A stretch of 64,000 bases of DNA from Hydractinia symbiolongicarpus (lineage: Eukaryota; Cnidaria; Hydrozoa; Anthoathecata; Hydractiniidae). Shown one piece after another: positions 1 through 11,500 of the stretch. The stretch's first letter is position 1, and each line of letters begins with the position of its first letter. Position numbers and translations under genes: made by a program. The stretch is taken from NCBI RefSeq assembly GCF_029227915.1, contig NC_079882.1, forward strand, positions 18,180,501 to 18,244,500, read 5' to 3'. The notes under the pieces are model-generated. The model was not told where the DNA came from. It worked only from the letters and a program-made list of their open reading frames with translations, and made no database searches.

Positions 1-494
1 AACACTACCCTCTTAAAAGTTTTTCATTCACTGAAAATTAAGTACTTGCCAAAGTCAAACTTTTTTAAAATGGAAAAGATGCTCGTTGGTACCCAACTTG
101 AGATTTTAGATCACAACCACAACATCAACAGAGAACAGGTATATAAAACATTGCAAATTTTATGTTTTGATATTAAATATTCAATATTTTGTATGTGCTC
201 TGATGATCTTTAGAAACACTCAGTTAACGAAGAAGGAATTCGGAAACCACTTTCAAAGTCTTGTATTCCAAACCGAACAAAAGATTTGTATCCAAAATTG
301 TGAAAGTTGATAAGGATTATGGCTACTTACACTATATCCTACAAAAAATAATGAAACGCGCCGAATGTAAAAAAAAAGTTTCAGAAAGAAATTGGATGAA
401 ACGCCAACTATTGTTAAAGATTAGTCCCGATGACAGGCCACCTTGCGAAGAAATTATCGAAAAATCGACCAAATATAAACGTATAAAATTGTAA
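1..494 (+). pseudogene. Transposase-like protein, C-terminal end, frameshifted
   Basis: Exon 1 (1-138) is open from the window edge: FHSLKIKYLPKSNFFKMEKM followed by LEILDHNHNINREQ, ending at donor gtatat. This is the end of the catalytic region of a transposase-like family common in fish and cnidarian genomes (FHSL..Y.PK..F ... DHN.N..R). Exon 2 starts after acceptor gatctttag at 214. It must begin in one frame but reaches a stop near 298, while the family match (VLYSKPNKRFVSKIVKVDKD, YGYLHYILQKI) continues in another frame to TAA at 492-494. No alternative acceptor repairs the frame. So the copy is decayed, or the sequence has a one-base error near 245-258. It converges on the ballast gene, 171 bp away. 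Confidence 0.6.
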
Positions 495-665
495 ATATAA
501 AATTTCTATTACATGTTTTTAATTCTTAAGCAATCCGATGAATACTTCTTCTAACGTTTCTTAAACTTGCACAAAAAAATCTATTACTACGTTTCTTAAA
601 AAACAGATTCTTATACGAAAAAAGTGTGTATGACTTTTGTAAATATGTACAAGTAGTGTATATAA

Positions 666-867
666 CTATTCGCCTTCTATCTCCGCTATCCAAGAAAAAT
701 ATATTTCAACCAGTTCTCCCCCTTCTGCGTCACCCTTAAACCCAGTGTATCGTCCATCTACACTAGGATACTCCTTCCTGACCTTACAAACTGCACACAC
801 TGGTATGACACGTCGTACACCTCGTCTAAGTTTGTTGTGGATAAACCAGCAAAACTGTCGATAAGCA
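666..867 (-). CDS. Ballast-domain gene exon 3 and stop
   Basis: Begins AYRQFCWFIHNKLRRGVRRV; a basic helix leads to the VCAVC pair and the YPSVDGRYTGFK signature, followed by an acidic tail ending in TAG. No clear AATAAA was seen downstream. Confidence 0.85.
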
Positions 868-1433
868 CTGTAACGTTACGTCCTAAAATTTTTAGCAAAA
901 TAAGTTAAGTCAATCGTCAAATTTTTAGTATTGCGGGAGAGATTAAATAGATTACCTATTTGGTACATGGTCACACTCAGGTAAACCGCGTCTTTCCCGG
1001 TCATATAGCGTGACTAACGCTGTCCATAACACATCTTTCAACAACACGATATAGTTAAAATGTGGATGCTGTGTGATGCATTTCTGATCTTAAAATAATT
1101 ATCATGAAGTTAGAAAAAAGTCTGGAAATATAAACTCCCCTTATTATTTTTGGAAATATATAAAAATAAATCACTACCATTAAGATTGAAGTATTTTATG
1201 GCATCGATTTCAACACAGCAAACACACTCTTTCTCTGTCAGCATCCTTTCACATTTACCACAACGACACCAATCAGTAACAGGTTTACACAATCTAGGAT
1301 TTTGCTGAGGATCGAAGTCTGCCTGATCATCAAAAGCATCATTAAAAACCCGCCTAGGCTGTGAAGCTATTTCGGAATCTGATCTTTCTGGTTCATATCC
1401 TAATACCGTGAAATTTTTGTTCGACGAAGACAT
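666..1433 (-). CDS. P2X7 ballast-domain-like small protein, three exons, complete
   Basis: A 196-residue protein: exons 1433-1178, 1088-956 and 867-666 (stop TAG at 666-668), split codons matching at both junctions (donors gtagtg, gtaatc; acceptors ttttaag, gttacag). It consists almost wholly of the cytoplasmic ballast domain of the P2X7 receptor, with no transmembrane or ATP-binding part. Cysteine motifs: WCRCGKC and ECVCC in exon 1, CITQHPHF in exon 2, and VCAVC then RKEYPSVDGRYTGFK in exon 3, close to the vertebrate P2X7 tail (SCCRWRIRKEFP..GQYSGFK). In P2X7 these cysteines bind zinc in a dinuclear cluster and the domain binds guanine nucleotide. Exon 1 begins with a polar stretch and an acidic QADFDPQQNP linker. 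It appears nested in an ATM intron on the same strand. The cellular role of such free-standing copies is not known to me; a transposon-borne or domesticated origin is possible. Confidence 0.85.
956..1088 (-). CDS. Ballast-domain gene exon 2
   Basis: Split Asp codon at the start, split Ser codon at the end. Contains KCITQHPHFNYIVLLKDVLW, matching the CITxHPxF motif of the P2X7 tail. Confidence 0.85.
1178..1433 (-). CDS. Ballast-domain gene exon 1
   Basis: 85 codons plus 1 nt from ATG at 1433. Starts MSSSNKNFTVLGYEPERSDS and carries the first two cysteine motifs (WCRCGKC, ECVCCVEID). Donor gtagtg. Confidence 0.85.
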
Positions 1434-2426
1434 GTTAATAATAGTATTTCATAATTTGTAGAGAAGAGTTTAAAATTAAAAGTTTTGTTAAATAAGTTTC
1501 TAAACAGTTAACTTCTAAGGGGTTTCATATTTGGACTGGAAACGCTACACACTTTCGCTACATAGTCTGTTTTTCACCACTACGTCACATGCATAATTAC
1601 GCATACTAAATTTTTAACCCAGGCCGTTTTGCGTGCCTTTGGAGCAACAAGACGAAGCCATGCTTTAACAACATCTACGATAAAAAAGTTTTTTTATATG
1701 TGTGATTAAGTGAATAATATCAAAAAAGAAAGGTATTTTCTATGTCATAATTTTAAATTACAAATAATATTTTAAAATAATTTTTCACCGGACAGTCCCT
1801 TTAAATATGGAGATGTATTTTTGTTTTGTTTTGCTTGTTTTGAAATCCAGGGATCCCTAACAGATTCATTTTTATGTATTGCTTATTATTATATAGCATA
1901 CTTAAATACTTTGACTTGATACTTTAAGCATTTATTATTGTCAATTTCATCACTTCAAAGAGACTATTACTAAGTTGCTTATTTGTGATTTTATTATTGA
2001 AATGTGTCAATAGCCTTAAAAAGTAAATTATTTATTTGAAAGCATCTAATTGGTAGCCAGGGCTAGTTTTTTAATATTCAGCATTACAAAATACAAAATT
2101 TTTTTCTTTATACACTCTCTGTCTTGTCGGTCCTGATTTATAACCTGGCCACTGACATAGGCCAAAGCATATTACAAAAGCATATTACAAAATAAAGAAT
2201 GATATTAGCCTCAGGAACTTTGGTAATAATATGTAAATAAACTTTCAGTTTTTAACAGACACTAAAGAACAGTAACACAAAAGATCAAATAGAAATAAAG
2301 GTTAAAGTCTTTCTGCACATATATGAGACAATTATGTCATTGTACTGCTAATTAAAGAATTTAGTCATTAGTTTCGGCATAATAAAACTCTTAACAAGTA
2401 ATCTGAAAGATAGTCAAAATATTTAC
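1434..2426. other. ATM intron between exon 20 and the ballast gene
   Basis: A+T-rich sequence with no coding exon that I can support. The 200 bp just above the ballast start codon (1434-1680) are richer in G+C and could hold its promoter; no specific motif was recognised. Confidence 0.4.
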
Positions 2427-2535
2427 CTGACGATGATGAAGTATGTACTTTCATCCTGTAGGTTTCATTATCTTTGTCAACCTTTAAAGAATTTAGAAAA
2501 TGAACAAATACATGGTTTTTGTAATCCAAATATAT
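2427..2535 (-). CDS. ATM: ATM exon 20 (last one visible)
   Basis: Donor gtaaat at the left edge is clear. The 5' border is not: acceptors giving right edges 2481 and 2535 both keep phase 0. The nearer one has the better pyrimidine tract; the farther one adds YKNHVFVHFLNSLK, which matches human VNEVFTQFLADN, so I give the longer form. ETYRMKVHTS then matches HQVRMLAAES. The exon leaves in phase 1; the next exon is not seen. Confidence 0.65.
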
Positions 2536-5500
2536 CTCCCATATTACTTTTATGCAAAGATATACACATATTTGCAATGTGTGAAATCCATAAGTTCATA
2601 AAACTTTTCTTAGCATAATTTTTGGAATTTTATAAAGCAAAAAAAAGCTTTGTAAAAAAATTTATTTCTATAATTTGTTAATTTATTTGCTCTGTCTATT
2701 TTGAAGGAAAATCAATACAGTTAGATTCAGATGCATTCAAAAATCTGTAGTGTAGGAATATTTACAGCCATTGAGGACATTTACATCTCTGGAATGACTG
2801 TCACAAACCCTTCACAAAGATTTTAAAAACACTATTGTAAATGTAAGAACATTTGCTACTGCTATATTAAGTTGATATGATGGACAATCTTTATCTCTTT
2901 TAACAGAAAAAATTTCAATCTAGATAGCCGGCCATCAAACATAATCATCAAGCCCTTTAGAATAAATTGCAACTTTAACTAATGAAGGGTAATTAATGTT
3001 AAAGTATCTATACGCAAATAGTTTAATAAAAGAAAACTATTTAAAATTTTTATCTGAACACTGGTTATCTTCTTTTAAATCTTTCCATCTCAATAACTAT
3101 TCTTTTTCTCAACTTCTTTAATTATTAATAAATACATCGAAAATGCAAAATAATTTCAATTGGCAATTTGCAATCATTCCCAAGTAACATGTACGATAAC
3201 AAGGAAAGAGTAAATCACACACGAAATCTATTTTCATCATATCTTTCAACGTTCAACACTAGAGCTATACCAACTCACAGCTATCAACATGCAACACGTT
3301 CCCATTCTTTATACATCGATTACATAGCATTGCTTAATAATACAAAATATTAAATAACATCAAGCAAAGTCTTGCAACCCGTAAACATAAACACCAGTTA
3401 CCATTTACCAGTTACAATAAATGCCACAGCGTTATTGGCCGACATTAGCGATATTTTGTAATGATTATTAATGCTATAGTATTATCTTATTTTAATGCCA
3501 TAACGTTAAGGGGGATATTATTTAGAGTTATCTAGTGTTATTTATTTTGTTCTTTGCAGCGAAATAACATTAAACTGAACTGTTTCTGTGCCAATTTCAT
3601 CCCACACTTTAAGTCCAATCTGTTATTAATCATTATTTTTCCTTTAAAAATAGTTAAAAAATAAGAATAAACAAGTAAACATGTAAGGCTGCGGTTAAAT
3701 TAAAAAAATAAATTAACTTGAAAAAAATATACCTTTGCTAAAATCTCTAAAACACTTGCAATCCTTATCCTCACATGGGGACAGTATTTCTCATTTCTCA
3801 GTAACCTATAAAAAGTGCATCAAACAGTGCATGAACATATATTCACTTTTAAAAGTAACGTAAAGAAAATGTGCAAAAAGAAAAAAGAAGGACAAATAGA
3901 AATTGGCTAAAACAAATATTTGATGCAACATTTGGAATACGTATTTTTGTATCATTTGCATTATGTGCTCTTACCAAAAAGTCTTTATTATTTTTATAAG
4001 AATTGATCTTGATTGCACAATGGTATGTTCATCATCCATCCCAAATAAAAACTTAATCATAATTTTAATGGATAGAAGGAGCTGTAAACATGCATTTTGA
4101 TCAGATCGATAAAACGACAATTGATTCCTAAAACGAAACCATACCCCTTGATGTCAAAGCCAAATATACTTATTTAATTATTGTATAGCTAAATAAAAAA
4201 TAATTTAATGATTGTACATTAAAAAGGGAAAGGCAAATAGAAGGTTCCTAAAGAATGCTGTAAAATTATCCCCAGCTTTTTGGCATAACTTTTTTAACTT
4301 TTCTTGACTTTTCAGAACATAAAAAGACCAAGAACTTTAAGTATTTCAAGAAAAAAGGGAACATATCATACATACCTGATACAATGTGTTATATTGATGC
4401 ATTCTTTTGATGAAATATTATTGCCACCTTGCTCAATAACTTCACAAACTGTACTTAACTAAAAAGACAAAAAATAATACTTTGAAAAAAAAAATTAAAA
4501 ACTGTTATTCAAGATTATTTATTTAAAATACTTAGATGTTTTCCTAATGATTTTTTGAGAATAAATTGCCATTAGAGAAATGAAAACGAGATAATAAGTA
4601 ATGGGTTTAAATTGTAATAACACTGATGATAAAATAACTCCAAAAAGCTTCTGCTTATTTTAACTTATTCCTTATATCTTGTTTTCATTTCTTTTCTTAA
4701 TAATTATCTTTTGATTTTTAAAATAAATATCAAATTATTGTGAACTTGACTACTATTTTTTATCATTGATCACACAAAAAAAAACCTTGAAAACAACAAT
4801 CAATATAGTACATTTTAGAGTTATAAAATATAACTAATAAGCCGTTTTTGTCCCAGAAAATCTTTAATAAAAATTCATTAAAACTCTTATTCTTGTTGAG
4901 AATAAGTCAAAGTAAGAATTTTTACAATACTCTATAATTTTTATTGCTAAGAGTGGCTACTTATTAGGACAGGTAAATCAATCAATTCCATGATAAACTA
5001 AGTAGAGGAAGTTTAACACTTTCTAATGGTGCTGTGTTTGAAAAGCTAAGAATTGGACTTCCTGCAATTTAAATACATGTTTGCTACAAAAGTAGTTATG
5101 AAGTTTAATTACGACCCTGCTTACAACTCATTGTTATACCTAAAAATTCCAGGTATGTACAATGAAACACCTGCTCTATAAAAAACAGCCCCATCTTCTG
5201 TTGGTTGTAAGGCGTTAAAGAAATAATTTTAGTGCCATAAATTAGGAATTTTTCATTGATATGACCAGTACCTAATTATGAGAAAAATTTGTCTCGAGCC
5301 ATTGCATGCCTTCTTCCTGCAGGGCATGCAAACTACATAAGGTATGAAATATTATCACAAACCCCTATTTTCATATTCCAAAGCCTAAAATTTTAGTTCA
5401 GGCCCAGAAAAAAAATCATACATACCATCAAAAGTGTACTCTCTTCTAACAGACCATTCTGATATAAGCAAAAATACATCACAATAGTTAAGTTGCACTG

Positions 5501-8500
5501 GTATTTATTTAAACACACAATTAGATTTAACAAATAATATCACACAAGTTTAATTAAAAGCATGTCAAAAGCACTATAACAGCACCTTACTGTAAATACA
5601 CATACAAATGTTGTACATTCTTCAGTTAAATATCGCAATTTGTTTCATGAGAACTTATGTTTAAACAAAAAGCACAGGATACGGAATTAAGATTTATTGA
5701 ATGCAATAAATAGAGGAAGTATAAATTAAGCAACACCTGCGGTTTTTTAAGCATATCCATGAAAGCGTCCCTTGTCTTACTGAATCGTCTATATGCGAAT
5801 AAAACTTTTGCCAAAATATCATAACAAAGGCGAAGCATTTGTCGTTGTTTCCCTTTCACTGTCTCAACTAAAAAAAGAAATAGTGTGAGACAGTATGATT
5901 AAAATAAACACTCAAAAGAATTACATTTTTGAAGGGGAATTACTATACCACGCAATGACTGAATTTCGTTCCAAGAGGCAGTTGAACGACATAATGTCTC
6001 TAAGTTCAGTGACTACCACTTAGTGCACAAATTAATTTTTTAAAACTACATACAATATCCATCAACTGTTGCCATGTTTTTTAGGTAATAAAGAGAAAAA
6101 CAATTTAAAACTTTAGACTGATCAGTTAATGATCCTATTTTGCTCTTAGACAATAGGTATCTCAATAAATTGGTAATAGATCTTACAGTTCTTGGAGCCT
6201 TCTAGCTCTTCCATGAATGTATCACAATCTTCTCTTTCATCTGTGACAGTTGACACATTTTGTAATGAAAAGGCTGAGAATGACATCTCTTGGGAAATGT
6301 TAAGGTCCTAAAGAATGTTAAATGTTTTTTTGAATCAGCCTTTGAAAATCAGCATTCACTGACAAGAATAGTGGACATGACTGTCAAAGGTTAGGTACAA
6401 AATTCAGAATTGTTATCTTACTATTTCGATGAAAAAAGTGATTGCAGACTGTTTTCAGTTTTAATTGGAGCAAAAATACAGGCTGTTATGCTGCCAATAC
6501 AGTCAAAGGTCTACCTAGCCACATTTAGTAAAAAGCCTTAAGCCCTGAGGATATAGTCTTACGTCCCTAGGGTGGACGGAGGTCATTACTGTCATTATAG
6601 GTGCACTTATAATGTTGTTTACAATTAAAAGACCCATGGTTTTAAAGGAAGAAACTTGGTATACTTTGGCTCACAGGCAGAAAGATAAACAAAAAATGTT
6701 ATATCTTGACTCAAATTACAATACTACAAACTGGCTCTTTTTTCAAAATATGGCAAATGTGTATGCTTAGTGTAATAAAAATATTAAGATTAACGTCAGA
6801 TATAAGATTTATTGTGATAAGAAATTAAAACTTTGAACTGAAACATACAAATGAAATGAAAATTGTAAATACTTGTATTGTTAAAATAGAAATTAGATTC
6901 TGACCCTAAAAATTAGCAGCTAATGCATGAAAGAACTTAAGAACTTAAAGGTTTGTTCTTTGAAAGTGAAATAAAAAGCCCCCACAGGTTAAAAGATGTC
7001 AGACTTTCAGGTTCTTGTACATGGTACAATATGGAATAAAACTGGGAAAAAAGCAAGAAAAGTTTGAATGCTTTTACAATCGTACTCAAAAATAGTAAAA
7101 CTTGTAAATTTAATCGGTTTTTTTAGTGGATGAGATGATGTAATTGAAACAAAAAAGGTCAAAGTGGTGAGTGTGTTATCAAAAATGCACATTGGGAAGC
7201 ATGATGATTTTGGAAAAGTCAACCGTACAACAAGATTGCCTATCCTAAAACCAGTAAGACAATGGGAGGGGTGAATATATTATCACAAGTCCTTACAATT
7301 CCCAGCGCCGCAGGTTGAAATGTTACCAGAAATTGTCTGAGCTATAGATCTCATGTCACAACTTCATCATCCAATATGAAGAATCTAAATCCTGACAAAC
7401 CAAAGATTTTTCAAAGAAATTTGAGGTTTTAAAAACTTCTCATTAAAGAACTAGTAACATTTTACATTAGCTTAAAAGAACATCAAACTGGGACGACAAA
7501 TGTTGGTGAGAATCTACTGTGCTAACAGAGAAGCATTTCATTGCACATGTCTCCAACGTGAATAGCAAAAAAAAGTACCCTCAAGGAAATTGCTTCGTTG
7601 TACTGCAATGTGGAAACGAAAATATACTAAGTATTGGTGACCCTGCTTTTGAATAATAAATGCATTGTCTGCTATAAGGCCATTGACAGACTAAAAAAAA
7701 CAGACAAAAATAAAAGCCAGAAATAAATAACGTAACAATCACTTTGAAAATATTAACGGAAAAAAAGTATATACATCTGTTAAAGTATGTACGTATGGCA
7801 TGTAAAACAAAATAAATCTCTTTTTTTCTTTTTTTTAACATTTTTGAATTCCTTGGGTTATAAACAAATCGAAACATTTATAATTACACTAGTGAAAACA
7901 TAGACTGAAACATAGACCAGGCATCTATCCAGTTGGAGTGGAAGTGATATAAAAAACCCTAAAAATCCTGTGTATGTGAAAAAGCTATCAGGTTTATCAT
8001 AAGCAAAGTAATGTCCTAAAATTATGAGTTTATGTCTTGGTACTCAGCGTTCAGTGACAGCAATAATAGTAAACGCAATAAAGAAAAACTAAAGAAAAAA
8101 GTACGAAATGCCTGAATAAAAACAGTTAACAGAACAGAATTGCCAAAAAAAGCTTTCTTATTTTCTGATCGCTCTACACAGAGATGTTTCGATAAAAATT
8201 TGACTATTTAAAATGAATTACTCTATACTGAGAAAACAGCAAAAAGAAAATTGGTACCTAGATCCTTGTCAATAATTTTCCCACACAAACAGCAATCTAA
8301 GTGAAGGCAAACATCTAACACAAGCATTATTGTGTAGAAAATTTTTATTTGTAATCCACTTAAAGGTCTTCAAAGAGGCTATAATGAAGGATGAATTACC
8401 ACACAATGAACCTTGTGCATCCTGTAAAACTTTTCCCTCAATGTATACAAATTGAGAAATCAAACATATGAGATTTTGGAACACAGATACCATAACCAAA

Positions 8501-11500
8501 CGTTTGTGACTATGGAAATCAAAGAGATTTCAGGCTAGATATTCAGGCTTAAACCCAAACACTGCATATCAGACATTGCAACATTCATCTCTTTAATGAT
8601 AAGAAACCTAGGGTTTTGAAACATAAGAAGTTTCACTTAAGAAGTGTGTAGGTATTCAGTTAAACCATTATGAGGTGATATACTTTTAGAACCAAGATCA
8701 AAGCAAAGAGAAGCAGCATTTTTTTGCAACATCCTCCTTCGTTGTAAATACAGTAATGGAATAATTATAAATCATGGCAATTTACCATGAACAAAAAATC
8801 AATTGCAATTGTGGTATAAAGGCATCTAAAAATAAAGGTACCACACATAAAACAACTAGCCTATATTATTATTAAAATGTGAAATGAGATATTTTGATAT
8901 TATGTTGTTGTTTCAGATTTCAAGCTTCCTTGCGTGATGGGCTTCAGCAGTGGTTAAGCACTTACATTTTTCTATAACTAAAAGTAAAAGTAACAGAAAA
9001 GAATTGGCTGAAAGATTTGTGTGAGTTGTCCATCATAATGCAAATAAACACGCTTTTCTACAAAACGCATTTTATAAAAAATGCGAAGACAAGAAGTTTA
9101 AGGAATAGGATAAAAGGCAAAAAGAATGGTTTAAAATAGGATCCCCTGCACACAATGCATTGATGCATATTGTTATGCTAGACTGGTAAAACATCTAGAG
9201 CAAATGAACAAACAAATTCATACTATTCATACTATACTAATTCATACTAAATTGCAAATTAGATTTCTTCCAAAATGAAAAAGATGATGGCTGAAACACA
9301 ATTAGCAAAACACAACCACAATAATATTTACAGAAAAAAACAGGTAAAAACAACAACTTAATTCTTCTTTAAAATGTGTTAATAGGGCGTCGTTGCCAAA
9401 TTGAAGCTGGTTTGTTGGTAGCTCGGCCCCTGGGGCTCCAACTAATCAAAATAATTCTGTCTTATTGATTCAATCAACTAGAATAATCCTCCCTTATTTG
9501 AATATAGATATTAGGTGTAAAATGTATCAAATTTGATTTGATTCGATTGTGGAAAAGTGCTGGTGCAACTTTAAGAAACACTCAGCCCAGTCTATGAACG
9601 GTAGGAGTTAGGAAGGGCATCCAGCTGTGAAACAATGCCAAAGCTCTTTGATTAGATAGAAGAGTTGCTTAGACAAACTGCGTAAACGGACTGGAACAAG
9701 GAGTGAAGGTTTCACGCACGATAGGACAGATGTCAGGTGAGAGCATTGTCAGACTATTACCCAGCTATCACATCACAAGGTAGATAACACTAGGTTGAGG
9801 ATGGTTAGTGTAAATTTTAGTACACTGAGAGGTAAAGCAGGTGAGACAGTTGAAATTTTAGAACATATATCTGTTGATATGTGTTGTATTCAGGAAGTCA
9901 GGTAAAAAGGGCCTTCAGTGAGATTTAAAGGTAGGAGGGCAAGATATACACTTTTTTGGATGGGTAATAGTAATGGAATAGTAAGTAATAGATGTTACTG
10001 ATAAGTTTTTGATAAGTTGATAGGTAATAGAATAGTCAGTTTTATGTTAGTTTACCGTAATGCTTTGAATAAACGCCTGGGGCGTCTATTCGAGGGGAGC
10101 GTTTAAAAAAAAGGGGCATTTATTAAATTGTTTACACTTCATCTCTCTTGCAGTTTTTAAGGATATCTATAATATAAACTTTACAATATATTTAGTTGTT
10201 GTTGCAGAGATTGTAAAAGCATCTTGATATACTGGGGTTAAGCTTATTACAAGTTTGCAAATTAGATTATAACAGACGGTATTATCCCGAGAAGGGTAAG
10301 GGTAATACATTTGAAAGGGGTAACTAGAGAGTGTTAAACTTCGTTTATAAAGTAATGAAAGTTATTAGCGTTGAGATTGAGGCAAATTGGTTTTGCGCCA
10401 AGGCATGGCATTACAGATGCAATATTGTTACCCAGACAGTTTCAGGAAAATTATTTATAATCTATTTTGCCTGTTTAGATTTAGAAAAATCTTTTGGTAG
10501 AGTACCATGTAAAGTTATTTGGTGCGTTATGAGAAAATTGGGCTATAAGAGGCGTGGATGAGTGGCTAGTTAAAATGGTACTGTCCATGTATAGTAATGC
10601 TAGAAGTCTTGTCAGGAGTAACGATTCACTTAGTGATGAATGCAATGTAAATTCTGTACTTAGTCCTTTATTATTTCTTTTAGTCTTACAAGCTAGTTCT
10701 CATGTTCTTCTCACATTTCAAAAGGAATTTCATAGGGAATTAAAGAAAAATTTTTTTGACCCAACTGGTATGCCAAAAAAAATTTTTTTTAGTCTAATAC
10801 AATTTTGAACTTTGCTACCTCGAATCTGATATGAACACCATTTGACATCAGCAGTTGTTTGCTGCTTTGAAAAATTGTTAATTTTAATGATTTAGTTTTA
10901 CCTTTTCTTGCAATATATTCATAAGCACTGCAATTAGTTCTTCCAAGGGACCAAGTGATTCCAATTCTTTGCATAACAGCATCAGCTATTTTGAGGAAAA
11001 ATTGAAGTATCAAACAAAGAACATAGGGCCACAAAAGCAATTGCTCTCTTAAATTACAAGATGTTCTTAATGTCGAAATTTACCCTCAGATTTTACCCGC
11101 TTCTGGCCTTTACTCTTCACATTTTTTACCTTTAGTACTATGTTAAAGAAAAGAATGGGGAAAGTTTTAGGTGGCTGTAACCCTTTAATGGCTGTCCAAA
11201 TAGCTGAATTATTTACTCAGTGTTTTATTTATACCACTTTTTTTACTATTCCCTAAAAATATAGGCCTTAATAAATAATAAAATGATTTTAACTTAACAC
11301 CAAATTGCTGAGTGAGCAGAAATTTTTATTTAAAAATGAAAATGCTAAAAAATTGAGTTCTACAAGCTCCAACTTTTTACAATCTCGTTATTTTTCATCT
11401 TTGTTCATTCACATTTTTTTAACAATAGCTTTTTGTTTTTTCAAAAAATTCTTTGTTAGCATCCCCTGTAGCATCGAACGATGTTAAAGAAAAATATTTT

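Noticed and set aside
8269-8499. Minus ORF of 76 codons in intron 14
   Set aside because: No family match, and it is not needed for the ATM frame.
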